From Ruminococcus sp. NK3A76 (lineage in GTDB: Bacteria; Bacillota; Clostridia; Oscillospirales; Ruminococcaceae), in assembly GCF_000686125.1 (NCBI RefSeq), contig NZ_JMMA01000002.1:3410001-3474000 (forward strand): a DNA stretch of 64,000 bases, in the 5' to 3' direction. Under the pieces are notes generated by a model. That model had not been told where the DNA came from. It did not search any database and was given only the letters and a program-made list of their open reading frames with translations. How positions within the stretch are numbered: position 1 is the stretch's first letter; every line of letters begins with the position of its first letter. Below, in pieces: positions 50,971 to 58,463 of the stretch. A program made the translations under genes and the position numbers.

Positions 50971-51761
50971 ACCACTACTTAGGCCTTGCCCCGAGCGAGG
51001 AAGAAGACATAATCGACGGTATCGAGACTATAGAGCCGGCATTCGGCATAAAGGCAAAATGGATAAGCGAAGACAAGAAGGTCAAGGCAGAGCTTATGGG
51101 CTACACGCTCATTGACCCGACATCTGTGATAATAACGCATCTTTCAGAGATAATAAAGGCGCACGCACACGAGCTTTTAAACAGGCAGGAGGTTAACAAT
51201 ATGCTTGAAAACCTCGCCAAGACGAACGAAGCGCTCGTGCGTGAGATAGTGCCGGGCATAGTGCCTGTAAGTGATTTACAGAAGGTGCTTTGCAAGCTGC
51301 TTGAAGAAAAGGTGCCTATAAGAGACCTTGAAACGATACTTGAAACGCTCGCTGACTATGCGCCGAGGATAAAGGACATAGATATGCTCACAGAGTATGT
51401 AAGGCAGGCGCTCAAGAGGACGATATCGCACAAGTTCTCAGAGGCTGGGCAGATAAAGGTGATAACGCTCGATGCGAACATCGAGAACGCTATCATGGGC
51501 TCAGTCAAGAAGATGGATTCGGGCTCTTACCTTGCGCTTGATCAGGTGACGATACAGAAGATAATCGTCGCCACAACAGCAGAGCTTGACAAGATAAAGG
51601 ACGTAGTAAGCGAGCTTGTTATAGTTACCTCGCCGGTCGTGCGAATATACTTCAAGAAGCTGATAGACCAGTTCTACCAGAACGTAAACGTCCTCTCCTT
51701 CAACGAGATAGACAACAACGTGCAGCTGCAGGCATTAGGCCATATAACTATGGAGCAATAA
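50946..51761 (+). CDS. flhA: Export gate protein FlhA, C-terminal part (frameshifted)
   Basis: Remaining 270 residues of the FlhA cytoplasmic ring domain (GGDVLVDHYLGLAPSEEEDI through ELVIVTSPVVRIYFKKLID), the part that binds export chaperones. No ribosome site of its own is evident before the GTG at 50946, so on this sequence it would not be made efficiently. Together with the upstream part the protein would be 691 aa, the normal length. No stop codon or other damage occurs within either half. Confidence 0.88.
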   Translation: MSGGDVLVDHYLGLAPSEEEDIIDGIETIEPAFGIKAKWISEDKKVKAELMGYTLIDPTSVIITHLSEIIKAHAHELLNRQEVNNMLENLAKTNEALVREIVPGIVPVSDLQKVLCKLLEEKVPIRDLETILETLADYAPRIKDIDMLTEYVRQALKRTISHKFSEAGQIKVITLDANIENAIMGSVKKMDSGSYLALDQVTIQKIIVATTAELDKIKDVVSELVIVTSPVVRIYFKKLIDQFYQNVNVLSFNEIDNNVQLQALGHITMEQ

Positions 51762-51764
51762 CGG

Positions 51765-51978
51765 TTAATAATTATCAGTTAACAGTTAACAGTTATTGTA
51801 TCGCCCTGCGGGCGATAGATGCCCATTCGGGCGGTGTATTGTCAGTTAAAGCTGACAAGTCACATTATCCGGCAATCGTCCGGTCTGCAATTTGCGGCAA
51901 AGCCGTTTTAAAATACGTCCTGCGAAGCAGGACACATCAACTGTTAACTGTTAACTATTAACTGTTAACTGACAAAGG
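51765..51978. repeat. Large modular repeat patch between flhA and fliA
   Basis: Runs of AACAGTTAACAGTTA at the left and AACTGTTAACTATTAACTG at the right enclose the stems ATCGCCCTGCGGGCGAT, GCCCATTCGGGC, GTCAGTTAAAGCTGAC and TCCTGCGAAGCAGGA. The outer runs are inverted relative to each other, giving the patch a palindromic plan. flhF, flhG and che genes, usual at this place, are absent. Confidence 0.7.
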
Positions 51979-51988
51979 TGGTGAGTAT

Positions 51989-52765
51989 GTGAATTTTCAT
52001 AAGAACAAGGATACCTACACGGACGAGCAGTTCTTGCAGAAGCTGCTGGAATACCGCAGGACAAAGAGCAATTCGGTGAGAAACGATATCGTTATGAATT
52101 TTGCATACATACCGCAGACAGCGGCTATACAGCTGCGAGGGCTCGCAAACGGCTATGCGCAGGTCGATGACATGGTGAACCAGGGCATAATAACCCTTAT
52201 GGACTGCATCGACAGCTTTGACGAGAACAAGGGCATCAGCTTTGAATACTACGCATTCATGCGTGTAAGAGGCGCTATCATAGACCTTGTGAGAAAGCAG
52301 GACTGGGTGCCGAGGCGAGTAAGAGAGCAGGACAAGAAGATAAACAAGTCAAGGCAGGAGCTTTCACATATACTCATGCGTGAGCCGACGGACAACGAGC
52401 TTGCGGATTTCATGGGGCTGACCCCTGAGAAGCTGTCAAATATGCAGGCCGAGGTCAACGGTGCGGCTGTGCTCTCGTTTGAGGAGCTCATACAGAATAT
52501 GTCGCAGATGGGAACATCTCTTGAAGCAGAGGGCGAGAGCCCTGAGAAGAAGGTGCTCTCACAGGAACTCAAAAAGGTGCTTGCCAGAGCTATAGACGAG
52601 CTCGGCGAGAGAGAGCGGCTCGTTATATCGCTTTACTACTACGAGAACCTGACATTTGCAGACATAGCGCAGGTGCTTGACGTATCGGTACAGCGTGCGT
52701 CGCAGATAAATGCAAAGGCAGTCAGCAAGCTGAAAGCGGCGCTGGAAGGATACGTTAACAGTTAA
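51989..52765 (+). CDS. fliA: Flagellar sigma factor FliA (sigma-28)
   Basis: RNA polymerase sigma factor for late motility genes. 258 aa with region 2 (GQAQVDDMVNQGI-like, here YAQVDDMVNQGIITLMD and FEYYAFMRVRGAIIDLVRKQ), region 3 (LMREPTDNELADFMG) and region 4 (LVISLYYYENLTFADIAQVL). Start GTG at 51989 after GGTGGTG. Two matching promoters precede the flagellin genes. flgM is not seen. Confidence 0.94.
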   Translation: MNFHKNKDTYTDEQFLQKLLEYRRTKSNSVRNDIVMNFAYIPQTAAIQLRGLANGYAQVDDMVNQGIITLMDCIDSFDENKGISFEYYAFMRVRGAIIDLVRKQDWVPRRVREQDKKINKSRQELSHILMREPTDNELADFMGLTPEKLSNMQAEVNGAAVLSFEELIQNMSQMGTSLEAEGESPEKKVLSQELKKVLARAIDELGERERLVISLYYYENLTFADIAQVLDVSVQRASQINAKAVSKLKAALEGYVNS

Positions 52766-52845
52766 GGTGTGCGGCTGCACCGCACGGTATTTAAAATACA
52801 TCGCCGGGGGCGAGACCTAAATCGTGCATCATGCACTGAAGAAAG
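52757..52845. repeat. Modular repeat patch after fliA
   Basis: TTAACAGTTAAGG, covering the fliA stop, then the stem GTGCGGCTGCACCGCAC and TGCATCATGCACTG. Ends just before the flgF ribosome site. Confidence 0.65.
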
Positions 52846-52855
52846 GATAATACTT

Positions 52856-53599
52856 ATGCTTAGAGGATATTACAGCGCAGCATCGGGTATGCTGGTCGGG
52901 CAGAGAAATCTTAATGTCATAGGTCAGAATATAGTCAATTCGCAGACGGCAGGCTACAGGGCACAGAGAGTCGTGCAGTCTACCTTCGATCAGGAGCTCG
53001 TGACAAGATACGAGGGCGGCGTATACACAAAAATAGGTGACGCATCGCAGACAAACCTTGTCGAGACAGTTGACACGATAGTCAATGAGGCATCAATCTA
53101 CGAGACTGAGAACCCATACGACATGGCTATTCTCTCAGACGGATACTTCAACGTAAACGGTGCCGAGGGCAGAACGTTCATGACAAGAAACGGCAGCTTC
53201 TCGCTCGATGACGAGGGGTATTTACAGCTTGAGGGTGTAGGCAGAGTGCAGGGCGAGAACGGCGACATATACGTCGGCGGAAACAACTTCACTATGGATA
53301 CTCTCGGCAACATATATGACGTAAACGGCCAGTTTTCCGGCAGGCTGCTCATAACAAGGCCGGCAGAGGATTCGCAGATACTCAAATTCCAGAACGGCCT
53401 GTTCATAACCGACAACGTTGAGCAGGTAGACAACGCCGAGGTCATAAACTACGGCTACGAGCGCTCGAATGTTGACATGAACGATGAATACACACGTCTT
53501 ATGGAAGCTCAGGCGGCTTTCAAAGCGTGCAGCACGGCGCTTTCGACGATAAACCAGCTCAACATGAAGTCTGCATCGCAGATAGCGTCTATCAGCTAA
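52856..53599 (+). CDS. flgF: Flagellar basal-body rod protein FlgF (FlhO type)
   Basis: Distal or proximal rod protein of the FlgF/FlgG family, 247 aa, with MLRGYYSAASGMLVGQRNLN at the N-terminus, GYFNVNGAEGRTFMTRNGSF in the middle and ERSNVDMNDEYTRLMEAQAA at the C-terminus. ATG at 52856 follows GAAAGGA; the longer in-frame opening runs into the repeat patch. Paired with flgG 12 bp later, as flhO-flhP in Bacillus. Confidence 0.88.
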   Translation: MLRGYYSAASGMLVGQRNLNVIGQNIVNSQTAGYRAQRVVQSTFDQELVTRYEGGVYTKIGDASQTNLVETVDTIVNEASIYETENPYDMAILSDGYFNVNGAEGRTFMTRNGSFSLDDEGYLQLEGVGRVQGENGDIYVGGNNFTMDTLGNIYDVNGQFSGRLLITRPAEDSQILKFQNGLFITDNVEQVDNAEVINYGYERSNVDMNDEYTRLMEAQAAFKACSTALSTINQLNMKSASQIASIS

Positions 53600-53611
53600 G
53601 GGGGCGTTTGA

Positions 53612-54364
53612 ATGAACATAGCATTTTACGTTGGGCGCAGCGGTATTATCGCCCACTCGAACAGCCTTAACATATCGGCGCAGAACGTTACCAACGTGAG
53701 CTCGATAGGCTACAAGGCTACCACTACTGATTTTCGTGAACTTATATACAATCAGATGGATCAGAACATAAACAAGCAGCTTGACAACGAGCACAAGATA
53801 CTTAACGGGCATGGCGTCAAGGTGCAGTCTGACCCGTTGCAGTTCTCACAGGGGCAGTTCCAGATGACTGAGTATGACCTTGACTTTGCGCTTGCGAGCG
53901 ACAACTGCCTTTTCGCAGTTGACAGGAGGGGGACTACACAGTACACCCGAAACGGTGCGTTCGATGCGAGCGTTGAGGGCGACAACATCTATCTTGTGAC
54001 GACTGACGGCGCTTATGTGCTCGACAACAACAACCAGAAGATAACCATACCCAAGGACGAGACAGGCAGGCTCGACATCGAGGGGCTAAAGGACAGGATA
54101 GGCGTTTTCTACTTTGAGAACCCCTATGCGCTTTTCCGCTACGACGGGCAGAGCTTTGCACCGACAGCCGAGAGCGGCGAGCCGCAGGTGGCAACGCCCG
54201 GGCAGTATGACATCCTGCAGGGGGCTATCGAGCGCTCGAACACCAACCTTGCAAAGGAAATGAGCGACATAATAGTTACTCAGAAGGCATATGCTTTCTC
54301 AGCAAAGGTGGTACAGACGGCTGACGAGGTCGAGGACATAGTAAACAACCTGAGGCAGGGATGA
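53612..54364 (+). CDS. flgG: Flagellar basal-body rod protein FlgG (FlhP type)
   Basis: Rod protein, 250 aa, with the N-terminal motif SNSLNISAQNVTNVSSIGYK, the middle LFAVDRRGTTQYTRNGAFD and the C-terminal ERSNTNLAKEMSDIIVTQKA. GGGG-type ribosome site. The next gene starts 3 bp after its stop. Assignment of F versus G between this and the previous gene rests on order. Confidence 0.85.
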   Translation: MNIAFYVGRSGIIAHSNSLNISAQNVTNVSSIGYKATTTDFRELIYNQMDQNINKQLDNEHKILNGHGVKVQSDPLQFSQGQFQMTEYDLDFALASDNCLFAVDRRGTTQYTRNGAFDASVEGDNIYLVTTDGAYVLDNNNQKITIPKDETGRLDIEGLKDRIGVFYFENPYALFRYDGQSFAPTAESGEPQVATPGQYDILQGAIERSNTNLAKEMSDIIVTQKAYAFSAKVVQTADEVEDIVNNLRQG

Positions 54365-54367
54365 TAA

Positions 54368-55027
54368 ATGGGAAACGGCCGGCTTGAACAGGAATACCGG
54401 ATAGAATACAAGGGCGAATACGCAGGCACATACTCTTTCTATAACGGGAACGAGGCAACGCTCATACTCAGCTTAAGCGGCAATGAGGAGCTCAGAGAGG
54501 CTTTGGCAGCGCTCGGATACAGCAAGGAGCGCTATGAGCAGAAAAAGCCCAGGGGGTTCTTCTTTGAGATGATAAATGAAGAAAACCGTGACAAGAGCAG
54601 GAAACGCCCCATATACACAAGCGGTGATCTCAGGCTCGAGCGTATACCAAGACAAACAGAAGACAGCTTTTCCGTTTACCGCAGAATGGCAAGCGAGGGA
54701 GCGGCTGACTATTCGCCGCTTGCGCACGAAGCACCGCACTGCGTGGGAGGGAAGGCCGTCGAAGACATGACCGAGTGGGCTAACTGGTACAGCTTTGACA
54801 AGTTCGATGACGGCACATATCAGGCATCGCTTGACGAGGCGTGGTACGGCGGCTACGGCCACAATGAAGGCGGCACGATACACGTTGACATCCCCGAGGA
54901 GTGGTTTGAGCTCTCATATGATGAGTTTCTGGAGAGAGTGGTGACGCTCTCGTCGGCTGCTCATTACGGCTTTACTGCGGATATGCTAAAAGAGCGCAAG
55001 GGCTTGAAGGAGTTCTTCGGGTTTTAG
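54368..55027 (+). CDS. Unknown protein of the flagellar operon
   Basis: Unrecognised. 219 aa, soluble, acidic and rich in Tyr, Trp and Gly, with EYRIEYKGEYAGTYSFYNGN near the N-terminus and DEAWYGGYGHNEGGTIHVDI later; no signal peptide or membrane helix. Starts 3 bp after flgG, so it is almost certainly co-translated with rod genes. Hairpin repeat copy 3 begins 43 bp after its stop. It could be a chaperone or regulator of rod export; no motif proves it. Confidence 0.7.
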   Translation: MGNGRLEQEYRIEYKGEYAGTYSFYNGNEATLILSLSGNEELREALAALGYSKERYEQKKPRGFFFEMINEENRDKSRKRPIYTSGDLRLERIPRQTEDSFSVYRRMASEGAADYSPLAHEAPHCVGGKAVEDMTEWANWYSFDKFDDGTYQASLDEAWYGGYGHNEGGTIHVDIPEEWFELSYDEFLERVVTLSSAAHYGFTADMLKERKGLKEFFGF

Positions 55028-55069
55028 TATATGCCCTTTTATTAACCTAAGGGTAACATGAAAACATTA

Positions 55070-55243
55070 AGGCAACACCGCACAACCACCGGCGGATACC
55101 TTTGCACGCCATCCACTTGCAAATTTTCCGTCATATTACCCAAATTTACCTTGAAATACGTTAGTATTCCTGCGGTAAATTTAGCCAATCTGACGAAAAA
55201 TTTGACTGCGTGTCTGACGTACAATGGTTGTGCGGTGTTGCCT
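55070..55243. repeat. Interspersed hairpin repeat, copy 3
   Basis: 174 bp with perfect 19-bp ends AGGCAACACCGCACAACCA and TGGTTGTGCGGTGTTGCCT. Interior nearly identical to copy 4 at 60232. It splits the flagellar run between the unknown gene at 54368 and the FliK-like gene at 55364. The remaining 120 bp before that gene hold only a weak GACCGTCTGTGAGG hairpin. Confidence 0.87.
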
Positions 55244-55363
55244 CAAAGGCAAATCACACCAAATTTTTAACAGGCAGATATGCAACAAATATACCAACTG
55301 AACAGTTCGGTCAGGGAAGACCGTCTGTGAGGGGAAACCTCCAAACAGCAAGGAAGTGAAGAA

Positions 55364-56818
55364 ATGGCTGATGTGACCAGAGCGGCAGTGCCGATAAATA
55401 ACCGGAATATTATATCGCCCTCCCGTGAGAGCCGTAACACCAACGAGATACCGTTCGACTTTCAGGACACGAGCAAGGTAAAGCAGGCGACCCCCAACAG
55501 CGATATGCAGTCGGAGGCCAACGTTCTGCGCCAGGACGGCTCGACCACCGGCTTCTATGAGATACTGCACGACCAGGACGTGACATCGGCGTTTCTGACA
55601 AACATCTTCTTGCTAAAAGAGATAGTCGATATCCTTCCGATGAACAACGAGACTCAGACCAAGGAGATGCAGCAGCTGCTCAACAACCTCACCCTTAAGC
55701 CAGAGGAGATAGCAGGCGAGATGATGAGGCAGGAGGATATGACTACCATGTTCAAGGGCGGCCTGTTCGATATGCTCAGGGGAATGATAGAGACAAACCA
55801 GCAGCAGAACGAGGGCGACCCTCATGCTGTAAGGGAGTTTCAGAACACTGTGAGCAATTTCCTGAAGGCGCTCAACAACTCGGCATCAAAGGGAAATGTA
55901 TATGACTCGGTGATGAACAACATGAGCTACATAAGAGAGCTCGTTGACGCATCGCCCAAGCTCTCGACGGCTATGGACACGCTGCTTGAAAAATTCAGCC
56001 TGTTCAACGGGGAGACGAACAATCTACAGAACACGCAGGGCTTTGAGGAGCTTTTTATGCAGCTAAAAAGCGAGGCGTTAGAAACTTTTGCTTCACTTGA
56101 AAAGAGCATACTCTACAACGACGAGATAGCAAAGAGCGTGTCAATGGCGACATACAACCTTTCACGCATTGCCCTCTCGGACGACGGCATAAGCGAGAAT
56201 TTCCAGAAGCTTTTGGGGCTTATGGACAACGAGGAGCAAAAGGAGAGCTTGACAAACCTGCTGCTCGGCTTCCTTGAACAGAACGACCATGTGAGCCAGT
56301 CAAAGACTATGAATGCGCTCACAGAGCTTATCAAGAAGCAGACGGAGAACCCGGAGCTCAAGATGCTCAATTCAGAGTCGATGAACAAGATAATACAGAG
56401 CCTTTTGTCATCGCCGTGCAATTTCACACCGCTTTTGCATTACGTCATACCTGTAGAGTATGAGGACATGAATGCATCGGCTGAGATGTGGATAAACCCT
56501 GACGGCGAGAACGATGTGCCGGGCGGCACTGACGGCAGGAAGATGACGCATATGCTCATAGTCTTTGAGATAGGCGATGTAGGCAAATTTGAGACTGAGC
56601 TGTGGGTGACTGACAATGACCTGACAGTGTCTATCCTCTGCCCGGAGGAATACACTGACTTTTACAAGGACAAGATAAGAGATCTGAGAAATGATCTCAG
56701 CTTTTCAAGCTATAAAATAAAAAGCATTGACGTTGACACGCTCAGTGAGCCAAGAAGCCTTATTGAGGTGTTCAAGTCGCTGCCTGAAAGGAGAACGGGG
56801 ATAAATGTTTCAATCTAA
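55364..56818 (+). CDS. FliK-like protein (YlqG type)
   Basis: 484 aa, mostly alpha-helical, no signal peptide. Residues about 385-475 (MTHMLIVFEIGDVGKFETEL, DNDLTVSILCPEEYTDFYKD) recall the C-terminal region of FliK-like proteins, and the next gene encodes a free FlhB C-terminal-like protein. The pair matches the ylqG-ylqH arrangement of Bacillus. Suggested role: a second ruler or specificity factor for the export switch. AAGGAAG precedes the ATG. The family call is tentative. Confidence 0.62.
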   Translation: MADVTRAAVPINNRNIISPSRESRNTNEIPFDFQDTSKVKQATPNSDMQSEANVLRQDGSTTGFYEILHDQDVTSAFLTNIFLLKEIVDILPMNNETQTKEMQQLLNNLTLKPEEIAGEMMRQEDMTTMFKGGLFDMLRGMIETNQQQNEGDPHAVREFQNTVSNFLKALNNSASKGNVYDSVMNNMSYIRELVDASPKLSTAMDTLLEKFSLFNGETNNLQNTQGFEELFMQLKSEALETFASLEKSILYNDEIAKSVSMATYNLSRIALSDDGISENFQKLLGLMDNEEQKESLTNLLLGFLEQNDHVSQSKTMNALTELIKKQTENPELKMLNSESMNKIIQSLLSSPCNFTPLLHYVIPVEYEDMNASAEMWINPDGENDVPGGTDGRKMTHMLIVFEIGDVGKFETELWVTDNDLTVSILCPEEYTDFYKDKIRDLRNDLSFSSYKIKSIDVDTLSEPRSLIEVFKSLPERRTGINVSI

Positions 56819-57098
56819 ACAGAAGGCCGTAGCGCTCAAATATGACACCGAGCGTGAGAATGCCCCCGTTGTCGTTGCTTCGGGGTGCGGCGAGGTGGCA
56901 AAGAGGATAATAGATGTTGCCGAGAAAAACGGCATACCGGTATACAGAGATGACAGTGCTGCATCGCTGATGTGTATGCTACAGGTCGGCAGCTCGATAC
57001 CTCCTGAGCTTTACGAGGTAATCGCAGGGATATATGTTTCCCTGCTGCGCTCGTCAAAAGAACTGCGTGATAAAATGCTTAAAGGGGTAGATGTATGA
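56805..57098 (+). CDS. FlhB C-terminal-like export switch protein (YlqH type)
   Basis: 97 aa, equivalent to the FlhB cytoplasmic domain after the cleavage site: QKAVALKYDTERENAPVVVA aligns with VAVALKYDREKNKAPMIVAK of the FlhB here, and IDVAEKNGIPVYRDDSAASL follows. It has no membrane helices and no NPxH, so it resembles a ready-cleaved FlhB-C. Bacillus YlqH can partly stand in for FlhB-C. Overlaps the FliK-like gene by 14 bp and the PilZ gene by 4 bp. Confidence 0.85.
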   Translation: MFQSKQKAVALKYDTERENAPVVVASGCGEVAKRIIDVAEKNGIPVYRDDSAASLMCMLQVGSSIPPELYEVIAGIYVSLLRSSKELRDKMLKGVDV

Positions 57099-57736
57099 AT
57101 CCGATAGATGAAAGATACTTAGGCAACGTCTGCGAGATAAGGAGCTTTGCAAACGACCTGATAGGCATAGGCGTTATCCGTGAGGTCGGTGAGGACTTTA
57201 TCACCATTGGTGCAAGGGACTCGGAACTCAGGCTTTTTAACACCTTTCAGAAGATAAAGCTGAATATTTTCAACACGAAGGTCGGCTTTACAGTTATTAT
57301 CTGCGAGGTGCTGGCTTCGACAAGGAAGATGCTCAGAGTCGTTTCTCCTATAAAGATAGTTGACCACGAAAGGCGGCAGGGGTTCAGAGTTTCTGTTGAC
57401 CTGCACGCAAGGATATCCATAAGCCGTGAGAAGCTCGAAAGCGGCGACTACGAAGACTTACAGGTAGTATGGATAAAGGATATGTCGATATGCGGCCTCA
57501 GGATACATTCTGACAAGAATTATATCCTCGGGCAGGTGGTGTGGCTGATGTTCGAGCTCGATGAGAGGACAAAGCTGACAGTCAAGGCGCAGTTTGTGCG
57601 TGATTCGGGCGTTGACGGGAATGAGAATATGCGTGAGTACGGCATAAAGCTGCTCTTTGATAAGGAGGAGGACAGCGACAAGCTGTGTTCATATCTTTTC
57701 AAGGCGCAGAGAGAGCAGAGCCAGAAGATAAGGTGA
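57095..57736 (+). CDS. PilZ-domain c-di-GMP effector, YcgR-like
   Basis: 213 aa: an N-terminal YcgR-N-like domain (1-88) and a PilZ domain (90-205) with the binding motifs R94xxxR98 (RQGFR) and D129-x-S131-xx-G134 (DMSICG). Such proteins brake or clutch the flagellar motor when c-di-GMP is high. Last gene of the flagellar run, overlapping the FlhB-like gene (ATGA). With no che genes in sight it is the clearest motor-control candidate. Confidence 0.88.
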   Translation: MNPIDERYLGNVCEIRSFANDLIGIGVIREVGEDFITIGARDSELRLFNTFQKIKLNIFNTKVGFTVIICEVLASTRKMLRVVSPIKIVDHERRQGFRVSVDLHARISISREKLESGDYEDLQVVWIKDMSICGLRIHSDKNYILGQVVWLMFELDERTKLTVKAQFVRDSGVDGNENMREYGIKLLFDKEEDSDKLCSYLFKAQREQSQKIR

Positions 57737-57758
57737 CTTAAGGCAGACCTTGGAAAGA

Positions 57759-57787
57759 TTGACAAATTCAAATATTTATAGTATAAT
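57759..57787 (+). promoter_or_regulatory. Promoter of the gene at 57839
   Basis: TTGACA (57759-57764), 17 bp, TATAAT (57782-57787), perfect consensus, 23 bp after the PilZ stop. Confidence 0.85.
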
Positions 57788-57838
57788 ATAAGGTGGACAA
57801 GACCATTTCTGAAAAGGAAAGAGGTGAGGCAGCAGGTG

Positions 57839-58336
57839 AAAAGAAGAATAATCATAAGCATATGTGCGGCGGTGTTCATGTTCGGTATAATAGGCATACT
57901 TAACCGCACACCCACAGTAACTATCGGCGTGGTGACACTGTCTGAGGGAACTGACGAGCGTGAGCTGAAGGGCTACGAGATAAGCACCCTGAGAAACGGC
58001 GAGACGACCCACACAGAGGAGGAGCCAGACATCAAGAGCCTTGCTGCTGAGCTCACATCGGTTGAGCAGGAGGTAATGAAGAACAGCTCGGCCAATGCAG
58101 TTCACGTCAACACTAACATGAGCGTGGCTTTCGCCGGAGGAAAGTATGTTGACGATGTTACCTACACTGTATTCTCGACAAGCGGCGAGATGATATCAAA
58201 CCCTGCCGCCCAGCTCAATATCCCGACAAAGGACATCGACTCCTGCGTGGTAAGGATAGACGTAAAATGGGGCAGGACGAAGAATTACAAGGAATACTAC
58301 TACTTCTTCAGGATAGACTATGACAAGCAGGCTTAA
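57839..58336 (+). CDS. Small membrane-anchored protein, unknown
   Basis: Unrecognised. From the GTG at 57839 it is 165 aa: VKRRIIISICAAVFMFGIIG forms an N-terminal anchor or signal, and the rest is an extracytoplasmic domain of beta character ending TKNYKEYYYFFRIDYDKQA. GGTGAGG lies 9 bp upstream; a GTG at 57824 is the alternative start. Own promoter and terminator, so it is a single-gene unit. Confidence 0.65.
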   Translation, partial: KRRIIISICAAVFMFGIIGILNRTPTVTIGVVTLSEGTDERELKGYEISTLRNGETTHTEEEPDIKSLAAELTSVEQEVMKNSSANAVHVNTNMSVAFAGGKYVDDVTYTVFSTSGEMISNPAAQLNIPTKDIDSCVVRIDVKWGRTKNYKEYYYFFRIDYDKQA

Positions 58337-58372
58337 AAAGCACTTGCAGCGTGATGCGGCAGGTGCTTTTTT
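58335..58372 (+). terminator. Terminator of the 57839 gene
   Basis: AAAAAGCACTTGC and GCAGGTGCTTTTTT pair around a short loop, with a strong T-run. Confidence 0.88.
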
Positions 58373-58423
58373 ATGTGTGCAGGAGTATACATACGAAGGC
58401 TTTGGCACAAACAGGCATAGAAA

Positions 58424-58453
58424 AAAGGCTGTCGCAATATGCAACAGCCTTTG
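58424..58453 (-). terminator. Terminator of the symporter gene
   Basis: On the minus strand AAAGGCTGTTGC and GCGACAGCCTTTTTT form a stem and T-run, 11 bp after the symporter stop. Confidence 0.85.
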
Positions 58454-58463
58454 GATCTTTATA

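Noticed and set aside
50946-51761. An independent gene encoding only the FlhA cytoplasmic domain
   Set aside because: There is no ribosome site for it, the missing link residues are encoded upstream in its frame, and both halves sum to normal FlhA length; a frameshift is simpler.
55042-55224. A conserved reading frame on the minus strand of the hairpin repeat (ILTYFKVNLGNMTEN-like in copies 1-4)
   Set aside because: The frame is interrupted or altered at both ends, has no ribosome site, and its conservation follows from the conserved hairpin DNA; changes are base-pair compensatory, not codon-synonymous.
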